From Fimbriimonadaceae bacterium (GTDB lineage: Bacteria; Armatimonadota; Fimbriimonadia; Fimbriimonadales; Fimbriimonadaceae): DNA of 6,929 nucleotides. The notes under the pieces were generated by a model. It was not told the DNA's origin, did no database searches, and was given only the letters and a program-made list of their open reading frames with translations. Both the position numbers and the translations under genes were made by a program. The DNA lies in assembly GCA_947447315.1 (NCBI GenBank), contig CANFJD010000152.1, positions 1 to 6,929 of the forward strand, given 5' to 3'. Numbering within the stretch: position 1 is the first letter of the stretch; each line of letters begins with the position of its first letter. Positions 1-6,392 of this stretch are shown here, piece by piece.

Positions 1-1
1 C

Positions 2-1885
2 AGCCTGAAAAACGGAGCGACTACGGTCACCTGGCGAAAGCAGAACCTAAGCGGTCAATTCTCTGACTTCGCTAACCTGATGACCTTTGAAAGGGCTGCG
101 CTTGGCAATGTTGCGGGCCTAGATCGAACCGACTTTGGTTTCTCAACGGCGTTCGGCAGAGGAAAGCAATTGTCGTTCAATCAGACAGCCGCCGACGCGG
201 CGGGAACGGGATTCAATCGTCAGCAGTTCGCCTATACCGATAAGAAGATTGACGTCCGCTTAAATTCGCGTGATGTATCCAATTCCTTTGGCGCGATGAA
301 TCAGGTGAATGATCCTGAGCGCGATCTTCTTAACAGTCTGCAAGGGTACAAACAGCGCGACGCTCGCGTAAGGTGGCAGATCCTACCGAACTTTAATTTT
401 GATGCCAGTACATGGGACGCCGTAAACGACGCCACCAATGTTTCGAATCGCATTCAGAACCTCAACATGGCCTGGCAAGTGAATGGCAAGACGTCTATTG
501 CCTATCGACGTTCACAACAAAACCAAACCAATAGCTCCAGCCAACTTTTCTCCCAGATGGTCGAGAAAATTGACGTTGTGCGTGACTTCGGTCGGTTAGG
601 CGCGGTGCAGTTCACCGACGAGAAAATCAACTTTGGCGGGCAGTTATCGTCCGCACCCGATAGTCACAAGCAATATCTGGCCTACCAGACCAAACTGGAC
701 ACCAGAACAGACCTGAAATCTGAACAAACACGAGTGAGCTTTAGCAATGGCACTGATGAGAACGTAAGTTCGAATACTTTGTCTACGGCAGTAGCGAAGA
801 ATGTCGGAGTGAGCGTATCCGACGTCGCAGTCGATCGAGCGGGAAGTGACCGAGACGAAAAGCACCGGAATTACGGATTCTGGGTGGACCTCGGAAAAGG
901 GATGCGGGTTAGTTACGGCTACATTCGTCAGATGATCGGCGAGCAGGCTGGGCAAACTTCTACGTCCATTACCGTTGGCGCGAATGCTGGTCGAGTCAAC
1001 CCAGATCAGGTGAATCAAACCTCCGCAGGTACCGTTGGGGGTATTTCCGTAGGCGGCGGATACGGCGCCAATCAGTGGGACCAGGACGGTCGCACTCAAG
1101 GATTTTCAAATTTCACGTTCGCCACGGCAAAGCCGCTGAAAATTGCCATGCTCCAGGATGTGAAGTTCAACTTCAGCATGGACAATGCATCTGACTACAC
1201 CAATTGGCTGCGGGAAAACCGGCTCATCAGCTTCGGTGGTCGAATGGGCTCCAACTTGGTTGGTTACGAATACAAGTCTCAAATGGCCACAAACGGGCTG
1301 CGAGGTATTGACCGATCTTTCCGCTTCGACACCAGTCAGTCGGATCGAGCGTGGTTGCGAGCTAGCATTTTCTACAAAGTCCGAACTTTACCGACCGATG
1401 GTCAGGTGATGATCCGTAACTACAACATCACCGCCAAGCCGGTGAAGGACATCGAGTTAGTTCATAAACTCAGCACAAATCCCGAGGAAGCTCGCGCTGA
1501 TTTGTTGCTTGGCTCTCAGGTGAGACCAGAGCGCACCGCAGAGTGGGGTCTTAACTGGAAGCGAAACCACAGTTGGACCGTTGGCGGAAGTTGGGTCGAG
1601 CGAATCTCAGATCAGACAAGCGCCCGGTCGAGGACCGCGTTTGTGAACCTGACTCTTGCTGAAAATTCTCCTTCTCCTATTCGACTGTCTTACGGGCTGG
1701 AAGAGACGTCGGTCAATCAGTCTCGTCGCACCAATCAGAAGTATTCATTGGCATTCGACCAGCGGCCCGGAGCTAACCAAATGATGTCGCTCTACCTGGG
1801 CAACGTGTCTTATGATGGCTACGTTGAAGGTGGCAAAGGCTGGGCGAATCTCACCTTACGGCTTAACTACCAAGTCAAGTTTTGA
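2..1885 (+). CDS. Outer-membrane beta-barrel-like protein, 5' truncated
   Basis: The reading frame is open from the left edge of the window to a TGA stop, giving 627 visible residues; the true start lies upstream, and the Met at base 80 is only the first internal ATG. I do not recognise a named family. The protein is rich in Ser, Asn, Gln and Gly and is built of alternating polar/hydrophobic stretches with short polar turns, as in outer-membrane beta-barrels. The last strand, ending LRLNYQVKF, has hydrophobic or aromatic residues at -1 (Phe), -3 (Val), -5 (Tyr), -7 (Leu), -9 (Leu) and -11 (Leu). This is the typical C-terminal signal read by the BAM assembly machinery. A Gly-rich loop (GGISVGGGYG) lies near the middle. 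No signal peptide can be checked because the N-terminus is missing. Outer-membrane location is inferred from composition and the C-terminus; substrate or role is unknown. It may be co-transcribed with the next gene, 22 bases downstream. Confidence 0.75.
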   Translation, partial: SLKNGATTVTWRKQNLSGQFSDFANLMTFERAALGNVAGLDRTDFGFSTAFGRGKQLSFNQTAADAAGTGFNRQQFAYTDKKIDVRLNSRDVSNSFGAMNQVNDPERDLLNSLQGYKQRDARVRWQILPNFNFDASTWDAVNDATNVSNRIQNLNMAWQVNGKTSIAYRRSQQNQTNSSSQLFSQMVEKIDVVRDFGRLGAVQFTDEKINFGGQLSSAPDSHKQYLAYQTKLDTRTDLKSEQTRVSFSNGTDENVSSNTLSTAVAKNVGVSVSDVAVDRAGSDRDEKHRNYGFWVDLGKGMRVSYGYIRQMIGEQAGQTSTSITVGANAGRVNPDQVNQTSAGTVGGISVGGGYGANQWDQDGRTQGFSNFTFATAKPLKIAMLQDVKFNFSMDNASDYTNWLRENRLISFGGRMGSNLVGYEYKSQMATNGLRGIDRSFRFDTSQSDRAWLRASIFYKVRTLPTDGQVMIRNYNITAKPVKDIELVHKLSTNPEEARADLLLGSQVRPERTAEWGLNWKRNHSWTVGGSWVERISDQTSARSRTAFVNLTLAENSPSPIRLSYGLEETSVNQSRRTNQKYSLAFDQRPGANQMMSLYLGNVSYDGYVEGGKGWANLTLRLNYQVKF

Positions 1886-1890
1886 CGTTT

Positions 1891-1896
1891 AAAGGT
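1891..1896 (+). promoter_or_regulatory. Weak ribosome-binding site for the GTG-started mutarotase-fold gene
   Basis: AAAGGT lies 11 bases before the GTG at 1908, a slightly long spacing. It is the only purine-rich, Shine-Dalgarno-like run in the 22-base gap and supports GTG as the start. The first ATG in the frame is far inside the conserved fold, so a later start is unlikely. Confidence 0.4.
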
Positions 1897-1907
1897 AAAA
1901 CCGCCCC

Positions 1908-2801
1908 GTGAAGGAAGTTAGTTTTCTTGGTCGTCCGCGAAATGTTGAGTTAACCAGCGGTCGGGCCTGCCTGCTTGTGACTCTTGATGTGGGACCGCGT
2001 GTTATCTACGCCGGTATCGAAGACGGCCCTAATCTTTTCTTCACGTTTGCCGAGGGAGCGGGCAATCTTGGTGGCGGTGAGTACCAGTTGTTTGGAGGTC
2101 ACCGACTCTGGATATCTCCTGAAGAGCCGGATAAAACTATGCAGCCGGACAATGATCCCGTCGAGTATCGGCTAGTCAATGATGAGCATCAGTTTCATTC
2201 GCTACCTGACGTCAATCGGATTGGTAAGGAGCTTGCCATCAAGTCTCTTGGCAACGAGCGATTTTCCATCCGCCACACGGTGACGAATCACAATGCATTC
2301 GACATCGAGCTGGGTGCCTGGGCCCTATCGATGATCGATGCGGGAGGAAAGGTCTTCTTCCCTCAGCCTCCATTTCAAAGCCACGAAGAACGTGTTTTAC
2401 CGACTCGGCCACTCACCACTTGGGGCTACACCAAGCTAGCCGACCCGCGATGGACTTGGGGTGACCGGGTTGCCTCATTAAGACAAGATCCCACCGGAGG
2501 ACCACAGAAGATTGGGACCTTCATTACACAAGGATATGCAGCCGCCGAAATTAAGGGCGTAGTCCTTTTGAAGTCCTTCCCCTCCGCGGAAGGGGAAAAC
2601 TATCCTGACTATGGCTGCAATTTCGAGACATTTACCAACCAGGAAATGATAGAGATTGAGAGTCTTTCGCCGCTCGTGCGGCTAAAGCCTGGTGCCACAC
2701 TTGACCATGTTGAAAATTGGCGATTCTTTCCTGGCGAATCTATCCCAGCCGACGATGAAGCCGCCTTCGAAAAACTGTCTCAATTGCACAGCCAGCTTTA
2801 G
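1908..2801 (+). CDS. DUF4380-like protein with galactose-mutarotase-type fold
   Basis: A complete 297-residue protein with a GTG start and TAG stop. It has no signal peptide or membrane segment, so it is probably cytoplasmic. The best landmarks are a FGGHRLWISPE motif at residues 62-72, typical of DUF4380-like proteins, and a C-terminal section (about 232-271) with NFETFTNQEMIEIES, then a PLVRLKPG turn and an HVENW strand. That layout matches the end of the mutarotase/aldose-1-epimerase beta-sandwich, where an acidic residue sits near the sugar pocket. His65, Glu72 and the Glu residues around 247-251 are candidate pocket residues by analogy only. The family has no well-established reaction; sugar binding or epimerisation is inferred from the fold. 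It follows the beta-barrel gene closely and is likely in its operon. It ends 2 bases before the converging pseudopilin-like gene. Confidence 0.78.
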   Translation: MKEVSFLGRPRNVELTSGRACLLVTLDVGPRVIYAGIEDGPNLFFTFAEGAGNLGGGEYQLFGGHRLWISPEEPDKTMQPDNDPVEYRLVNDEHQFHSLPDVNRIGKELAIKSLGNERFSIRHTVTNHNAFDIELGAWALSMIDAGGKVFFPQPPFQSHEERVLPTRPLTTWGYTKLADPRWTWGDRVASLRQDPTGGPQKIGTFITQGYAAAEIKGVVLLKSFPSAEGENYPDYGCNFETFTNQEMIEIESLSPLVRLKPGATLDHVENWRFFPGESIPADDEAAFEKLSQLHSQL

Positions 2802-2803
2802 AG

Positions 2804-3631
2804 CTACCGCGCGCTCGAAGCCGGCACAGCCCAAATTCCGCCAGGGAGCTTAGCACTCTGGCGGATAACCGCCTGTCCGACCGTGAGGTTGAACTTGGCA
2901 CCCGTAGCAGTGAGAGCATTACTGCCCTCGTCATGGCGGGCGAACCCTTTCTTAAAGTCACCGTCTTTGGTCTCGGTGAAAGCCAGGCGGGTGACAAACT
3001 TGCTTCCTGAAGACGGACGGTCGTTGCTATCATTCCACGCCACCACGAATGCATCATCAACCGGGGTTCCGTTAGCATCCTGCAAAGGTTTCGGATCAAA
3101 GGAACCATTTGCGCCACGATTCGAGGTCTCCGTGATCAGGACCGTACCATCGGGGTTTTCAATATTGAACATCTTCACCCCGCCATAGGGAAGGTACAAG
3201 CCGTAAGTGACAGCAATTTTCTTTTTGCTGCTTGTGGGATCTTCCACGTATGCCACCTCCGCATCGGAAGCGCTGGGACAACGGAATGACGCTCGCGGGT
3301 TCATGTATCCAGAGAGGTCGGATGCCCAAGTGTAAGCCAATCCTGTTGCCCCCAAAGTCGGCAATCCCCGGCCATCAGAGCGGTATGCCGGTGGTAATCC
3401 ATCATCATGGTCTTTCGCATAGAGGCCCAGGGCATCACTCATCGCCTTGGTGTTATTCACACATTGAGAACGCTCGCTCTTCCGTTTTCCGTACTGATAG
3501 ATTGGATAGAGACAGGCGGCGAGGACCAATAAAATAAGACCCAAAACGCGCAGATCTTTAAATGAAAGATAGGCGTTAGAAGAAGACGAGCCAAATTCAG
3601 GCGCTTGCGGATCAAAAGGTTCTTGGCTCAT
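2804..3631 (-). CDS. Membrane-anchored pseudopilin-like protein (degenerate H-X9-DG type)
   Basis: The protein has 275 residues from the ATG at 3631. A TTG at 3643 would add four residues (numbering here includes them), but GAG seven bases before the ATG is the better ribosome site. Layout: a polar, acidic N-terminal tail of about 30 residues; one hydrophobic segment (about 31-49, LRVLGLILLVLAACLYPIY); a basic stretch with YGKRKSERSQC; then an extracytoplasmic domain. The stretch from the membrane segment through Cys61, YAKDHDDGLPP (75-85) and FRCPS (120-124) parallels Armatimonadota/Planctomycetota pseudopilins of the DUF1559/H-X9-DG kind. DGTVLITETSNR (165-176) also fits. Unlike those, it has no GFTLIE-type prepilin peptidase site, and the C-terminal signature reads His237-X9-Thr-Gly rather than H-X9-DG. 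I infer a bitopic protein with a pilin-like ectodomain that is not processed into a pilus. It is the last gene of a likely larA-LCP operon. Function unknown. Confidence 0.72.
   Translation of the reverse strand: MSQEPFDPQAPEFGSSSSNAYLSFKDLRVLGLILLVLAACLYPIYQYGKRKSERSQCVNNTKAMSDALGLYAKDHDDGLPPAYRSDGRGLPTLGATGLAYTWASDLSGYMNPRASFRCPSASDAEVAYVEDPTSSKKKIAVTYGLYLPYGGVKMFNIENPDGTVLITETSNRGANGSFDPKPLQDANGTPVDDAFVVAWNDSNDRPSSGSKFVTRLAFTETKDGDFKKGFARHDEGSNALTATGAKFNLTVGQAVIRQSAKLPGGIWAVPASSAR
2837..2865. repeat. GC-rich inverted repeat at the convergent gene ends, possible terminator hairpin
   Basis: TCCGCCAG (2837-2844) and CTGGCGGA (2858-2865) are perfect 8-base inverted arms. They extend inward by one G-U and one G-C pair in the plus-strand transcript, leaving a 9-base loop. 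The hairpin begins 35 bases after the stop of the plus-strand mutarotase-fold gene and lies inside the last codons of the minus-strand pseudopilin-like gene. There is no U-run after it on the plus strand. On the minus strand it is followed by AATTTGG within coding sequence. It may terminate plus-strand transcripts or slow convergent polymerases; chance codon usage cannot be excluded. Confidence 0.4.
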
Positions 3632-3665
3632 TCCGGGGCTCAACTATTGGTTAGAAATGCGAGGT

Positions 3666-4697
3666 TTACCGTCGGGCAATCTCACTTCCCCCCAATAAAC
3701 CGTATTGCCGCAAGGTTTGTTCCGGCTCGCCCGGTTTCAGCCGCTCGACGTCCGTTCCCCGGCTCCGAACGGTGTACGTCGGCAATGGCCCCATCAAAAT
3801 ATCTTGTGGCTTCACCCCTTGCGCAAACACTGCCAGGCTAGCGATTTCGTCCGTAGAGAGTGCCCCGCCAAGCACCTTGACACCCTGATTTGCGACGTTT
3901 GGAAGGGCCAATTTATTGCTAAAAATCGCATTTTTAAAGGCAACCAGAAACTGCTTTTGTCGTGCCTGACGACTATAGTCAGAATCGCCACCTTCGCCCT
4001 TACGAAACCGCACAAACATCAGAGAATCGTAGCCATCCAACTTTTGTCGTCCAGGCTGAAAATCAACATGTACATTGCCCGCGAAGTCGTCGTACTTCAT
4101 ACGGTGGTCCACGTCTACGGTAATCCCACCGGTGGCGTCGATCATGTCTCGGAAGGCTTCGTAATCTAAGACGATCGTGCGATCAATTGGCAGGTTGTTT
4201 AGAACGTGGGAAACGGCTTCGGGCATCAGCCCCGCCCGGTTCTCCTTCTGCTTGAAGGTCATGTAAGCGTTTATTTTCTGCTTACGATATCCTGACAGGC
4301 GGCATTCGAGATCTCGAGGAATGCTAACCCCATAGATTTTTTTACTCTTGAAATCTAGCCGAACCACCATGATCATATCGGCCCGCGCGTCTTGATCCAC
4401 GACTTCACTCTCGAAGTACATCAATTTGCCTTTGCGATCATAAATCGGTTTAGTGGCTTTGCGATTCTCGTCCGCGCCGAGTAGCAGTAGCGTGATTCCT
4501 TCGCGAGGGCCGAACACTTGGCCTACCGATTTTGGCGCCCATGTACTTTGTAGAAGCGCCATCAGCATTGGACTCTTCTGAATCCATCCCAAGGTGGAAG
4601 CCGCCAGAAACACCGAAGCAAGCACGAAAACGTACCACACGGCTCCGAAGAAACGTTTGGCGCGGGAAGCTCGCTTGGGAGATTTCTTTCTTGCCAC
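3666..4697 (-). CDS. LytR-CpsA-Psr (LCP) family cell-envelope glycopolymer transferase
   Basis: The protein has 343 residues from a GTG start; GAG nine bases upstream is a weak ribosome site. It has a very basic cytoplasmic N-terminus (1-16), one membrane segment (about 17-38) and then an extracytoplasmic LCP domain. Visible landmarks are LLLGADEN (70-78, Asp76), RADM (105-108), VSIPRDLE (124-131, Arg128), KINAYMTF (141-148), DATGGITVDVD (187-197), LDGYDSLMFVRFRK (220-233, Arg230 and Arg232) and D-x2-R-x2-RQ (Asp240, Arg243, Arg246). These are the conserved acidic and arginine residues that bind the polyprenyl pyrophosphate head group and magnesium in LCP enzymes. The family moves undecaprenyl-linked glycopolymers onto peptidoglycan or similar acceptors. 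The stretch between Asp76 and RADM is about 29 residues, somewhat long and charged. It lies 38 bases after larA and upstream of the pseudopilin-like gene. The family call is firm; the polymer and acceptor are unknown. Confidence 0.92.
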   Translation of the reverse strand: MARKKSPKRASRAKRFFGAVWYVFVLASVFLAASTLGWIQKSPMLMALLQSTWAPKSVGQVFGPREGITLLLLGADENRKATKPIYDRKGKLMYFESEVVDQDARADMIMVVRLDFKSKKIYGVSIPRDLECRLSGYRKQKINAYMTFKQKENRAGLMPEAVSHVLNNLPIDRTIVLDYEAFRDMIDATGGITVDVDHRMKYDDFAGNVHVDFQPGRQKLDGYDSLMFVRFRKGEGGDSDYSRQARQKQFLVAFKNAIFSNKLALPNVANQGVKVLGGALSTDEIASLAVFAQGVKPQDILMGPLPTYTVRSRGTDVERLKPGEPEQTLRQYGLLGGSEIARR

Positions 4698-4735
4698 CGG
4701 TATAACTCATTATGGCAAACGCTCGCCAGAAGGGC

Positions 4736-6019
4736 TTAGTTTCCGTTAGCTACGCGTGGGATGACGTATGGCCCCTTTGGAATCACCACAATTTTTGTAT
4801 TCGGCCCATATCGCTCGATGCAGGATGCAATTTCCATTTCCACACTTTCGATCGGCTCCACAAAAAGCTTCTTCGCGTCATCCGAAGAAATTCCCTCACA
4901 TTTCAAGCAGACCCGATGGTGACGTACCGCCTTTGCCAGCTCTTCCACCTGCCACTGGTCCGCGACCACCTTCCAATTTGGATCCTCAATCTGAGTCAGA
5001 AATTGATGGATATCCGGGCAAGCGAAGATCGTATCGCGAAAATGGTGATTACCAATCCCTTCTGAACAAGCCGACGCAATGATGACCGTCCCCCCGGGTT
5101 TTAGGGCTGGCAAAGCTCCGACCATTCCCTTCACCGTCTGATAAAAAGTCAGATCCAATGGATAGCCGCCAGTGGTGGTGATGACCACGTCGACCAATTC
5201 CTCCATCTCCGCCGTGTTATTTTCAGCGACGAATTCGACTCCGGTAAACCATGCTTCAACGAGGTCACCCGCGAATACTTTGGCGATCTTCTTGTGCTTA
5301 TCTAGAGCGACGTCGATAATGAAATCGGGCGGGCATTGCTGGGTGATCCAAAGCGCCTCATCATGAACTGGATTCCCCTTCACCGATCCATTAGTGGCTA
5401 AAGGGTGCTCGAGGAATCGCGGGGAGTGCCATGCTTGCACACTCTTCAATCCGGCAACCCCGGGCATCACCATTTTTCTCCCGCCCGCGTAGCCAGCCAT
5501 AAAGTGCGGCTCAATCATCCCAATCGTGATCTTCAGGTCAGCATTCACATAGTGACGGTTCAAAAAGATTGGGACACCGTTGGGGGATTCTCCGAGGTCA
5601 ACCATATCGGCGTCGTCGGTACAAATGTGGTTGACCAGTGCGCAAGTTTCGAATGCTTCATCGCCGAGCATTTGCCGGAGTTCCGCTTCCGAATTTGGCC
5701 GGTGAGTCCCAGTGGCGTTGAGGATTGTGACTTCTGAGCGAGCGATTCCGGCGTCATCCAATATGGCCAAAACTTCGGGGAGAATGACCGGATTGGGCAC
5801 TGGGCGTGTGATGTCGCATACAACGATGCAGGCGTTGCGCTTACCGTTTGCAACTTCCGCTAATGGCAGCGTTCCAATTGGAGCCGCGAGTGCCTCGCGA
5901 ACCGCAGCAGGGCCGTCCTCGGCCGCCTGGGCTTCGCGAAGGGTCAGAACGCCGGCGAGGTGCGGGTCGGGGACCTCGACGATGAGACCTTCACGTCCGT
6001 AATCTAGCTGGATGCGCAT
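4736..6019 (-). CDS. larA: LarA-family nickel-pincer-dependent 2-hydroxyacid racemase/epimerase
   Basis: The protein has 427 residues from the ATG at 6019, the usual LarA length, beginning MRIQLDYGREGLIVEVP, a typical family N-terminus. The frame stays open upstream to 6187, but those 56 residues are polar and unlike the family. Motifs: CDITRP (Asp69, Arg72), NATGTHR (His106), EPHFMAGYAGGRK (His172, Lys182), a His at 198, GNPVHDE, and QTVKG (Lys297). They line up, offset by one to three, with the catalytic and cofactor-binding residues known for Lactiplantibacillus plantarum LarA, including the Lys that carries the nickel-pincer nucleotide. The enzyme therefore looks active. Known relatives racemise lactate, other 2-hydroxyacids or malate, or epimerise sugar acids, so the substrate is open; the glycosidase and mutarotase-fold neighbours make a sugar acid worth testing. 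No larB, larC or larE cofactor genes occur here. It is the first gene of a probable operon with the LCP and pseudopilin-like genes. A CLKCEG Cys pair at 371/374 is an unexplained detail. Confidence 0.9.
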   Translation of the reverse strand: MRIQLDYGREGLIVEVPDPHLAGVLTLREAQAAEDGPAAVREALAAPIGTLPLAEVANGKRNACIVVCDITRPVPNPVILPEVLAILDDAGIARSEVTILNATGTHRPNSEAELRQMLGDEAFETCALVNHICTDDADMVDLGESPNGVPIFLNRHYVNADLKITIGMIEPHFMAGYAGGRKMVMPGVAGLKSVQAWHSPRFLEHPLATNGSVKGNPVHDEALWITQQCPPDFIIDVALDKHKKIAKVFAGDLVEAWFTGVEFVAENNTAEMEELVDVVITTTGGYPLDLTFYQTVKGMVGALPALKPGGTVIIASACSEGIGNHHFRDTIFACPDIHQFLTQIEDPNWKVVADQWQVEELAKAVRHHRVCLKCEGISSDDAKKLFVEPIESVEMEIASCIERYGPNTKIVVIPKGPYVIPRVANGN

Positions 6020-6194
6020 CCATTTATTTTGATTCCTATAGCACCCACTTGTTTCCGGAAGTCGTCGCGTACTCCTTGCCCGATTCAACGATTGGCCGTG
6101 TCTTGAGCTGCCAGTTGTCCCCGAGTTAGATTCAGCCGAATCATGGCGAGAGGGAATCAATCCATTCAATCGCTCGAATGCTTCCAACAGTGTT

Positions 6195-6304
6195 CTAGTG
6201 GATACAAGCTAAGACTGATAGATTGGATACCGCCACAAAACATTCTAAGAACAGACTCGATCTACTTATTCGTAAACGGTTTATCCACCACGACAATCCA
6301 CTAG
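6195..6304. repeat. 9-base perfect inverted repeat in the larA upstream region
   Basis: CTAGTGGAT at 6195-6203 and ATCCACTAG at 6296-6304 are exact reverse complements separated by 92 bases. Another ATCCAC copy is at 6283-6288. The spacing could suit paired protein-binding sites or a long-loop structure. No gene or target duplication marks this as a mobile element. A chance match is quite possible in 373 bases. Confidence 0.4.
6273..6283. promoter_or_regulatory. Candidate LacI-type operator palindrome
   Basis: TAAAC-G-GTTTA is an 11-base palindrome with a single central base, resembling cores bound by LacI-family sugar regulators. It lies about 254 bases upstream of the larA start and 110 bases past the GH172 stop. 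The flanking bases are not symmetrical and no regulator gene is in the window, so this is a weak candidate. Confidence 0.22.
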
Positions 6305-6392
6305 GCAAATCGACGGAAGAACTTTCTAGTTTGCGTTTCGGGTTCGGGAAGCAAGTCAAGGTTTTACTTCTTACCCAGCATTGAGTCTCGGG

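Larger units (their letters stand above)
6020..6392. other. 373-base intergenic region between GH172 and larA
   Basis: No convincing gene on either strand. It should hold the larA promoter and the end of the GH172 transcript. On the minus strand the 14-base spacing between AGGA (about 6034-6037) and the larA ATG is long for a ribosome site. A TAGAAT (plus-strand 6242-6247 read in reverse) resembles a -10 box but has no matching -35. No stem followed by a U-run was found after the GH172 stop. The region contains a 9-base inverted repeat and a small palindrome listed separately. Confidence 0.6.

Noticed and set aside
644..1099. Minus-strand 151-codon open frame inside the beta-barrel gene
   Set aside because: It is opposite a long continuous plus-strand frame with consistent beta-strand character; the translated product has no recognisable features.
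2577..2597. TTCCCCT/AGGGGAA 7-base inverted repeat with a 7-base loop
   Set aside because: It lies about 200 bases inside the mutarotase-fold gene, encodes a normal stretch of the protein and has no U-run, so it is most likely incidental.
4712..5082. Plus-strand open frames of 117 and 104 codons opposite the larA 3' half
   Set aside because: They lie antisense to a gene with a full set of conserved motifs, and their translations show no recognisable domain or convincing ribosome site.
6020..6187. In-frame 56-residue N-terminal extension of the LarA protein
   Set aside because: The family N-terminus begins at the Met at 6019. The extension is polar, Ser/Arg-rich and has no resemblance to LarA, and the resulting 483 residues exceed the usual length.
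6281..6302. TTATCCACC and a nearby ATCCACT resembling DnaA boxes, suggesting an origin
   Set aside because: There is only one close match, with no dnaA or dnaN nearby and no AT-rich unwinding element; three or fewer degenerate sites in 100 bases is not enough.
6335..6347. Tandem TTCGGG copies in the GH172-larA gap as a possible terminator or repeat array
   Set aside because: Only two direct copies exist and no complementary arm is present, so no stem can form.
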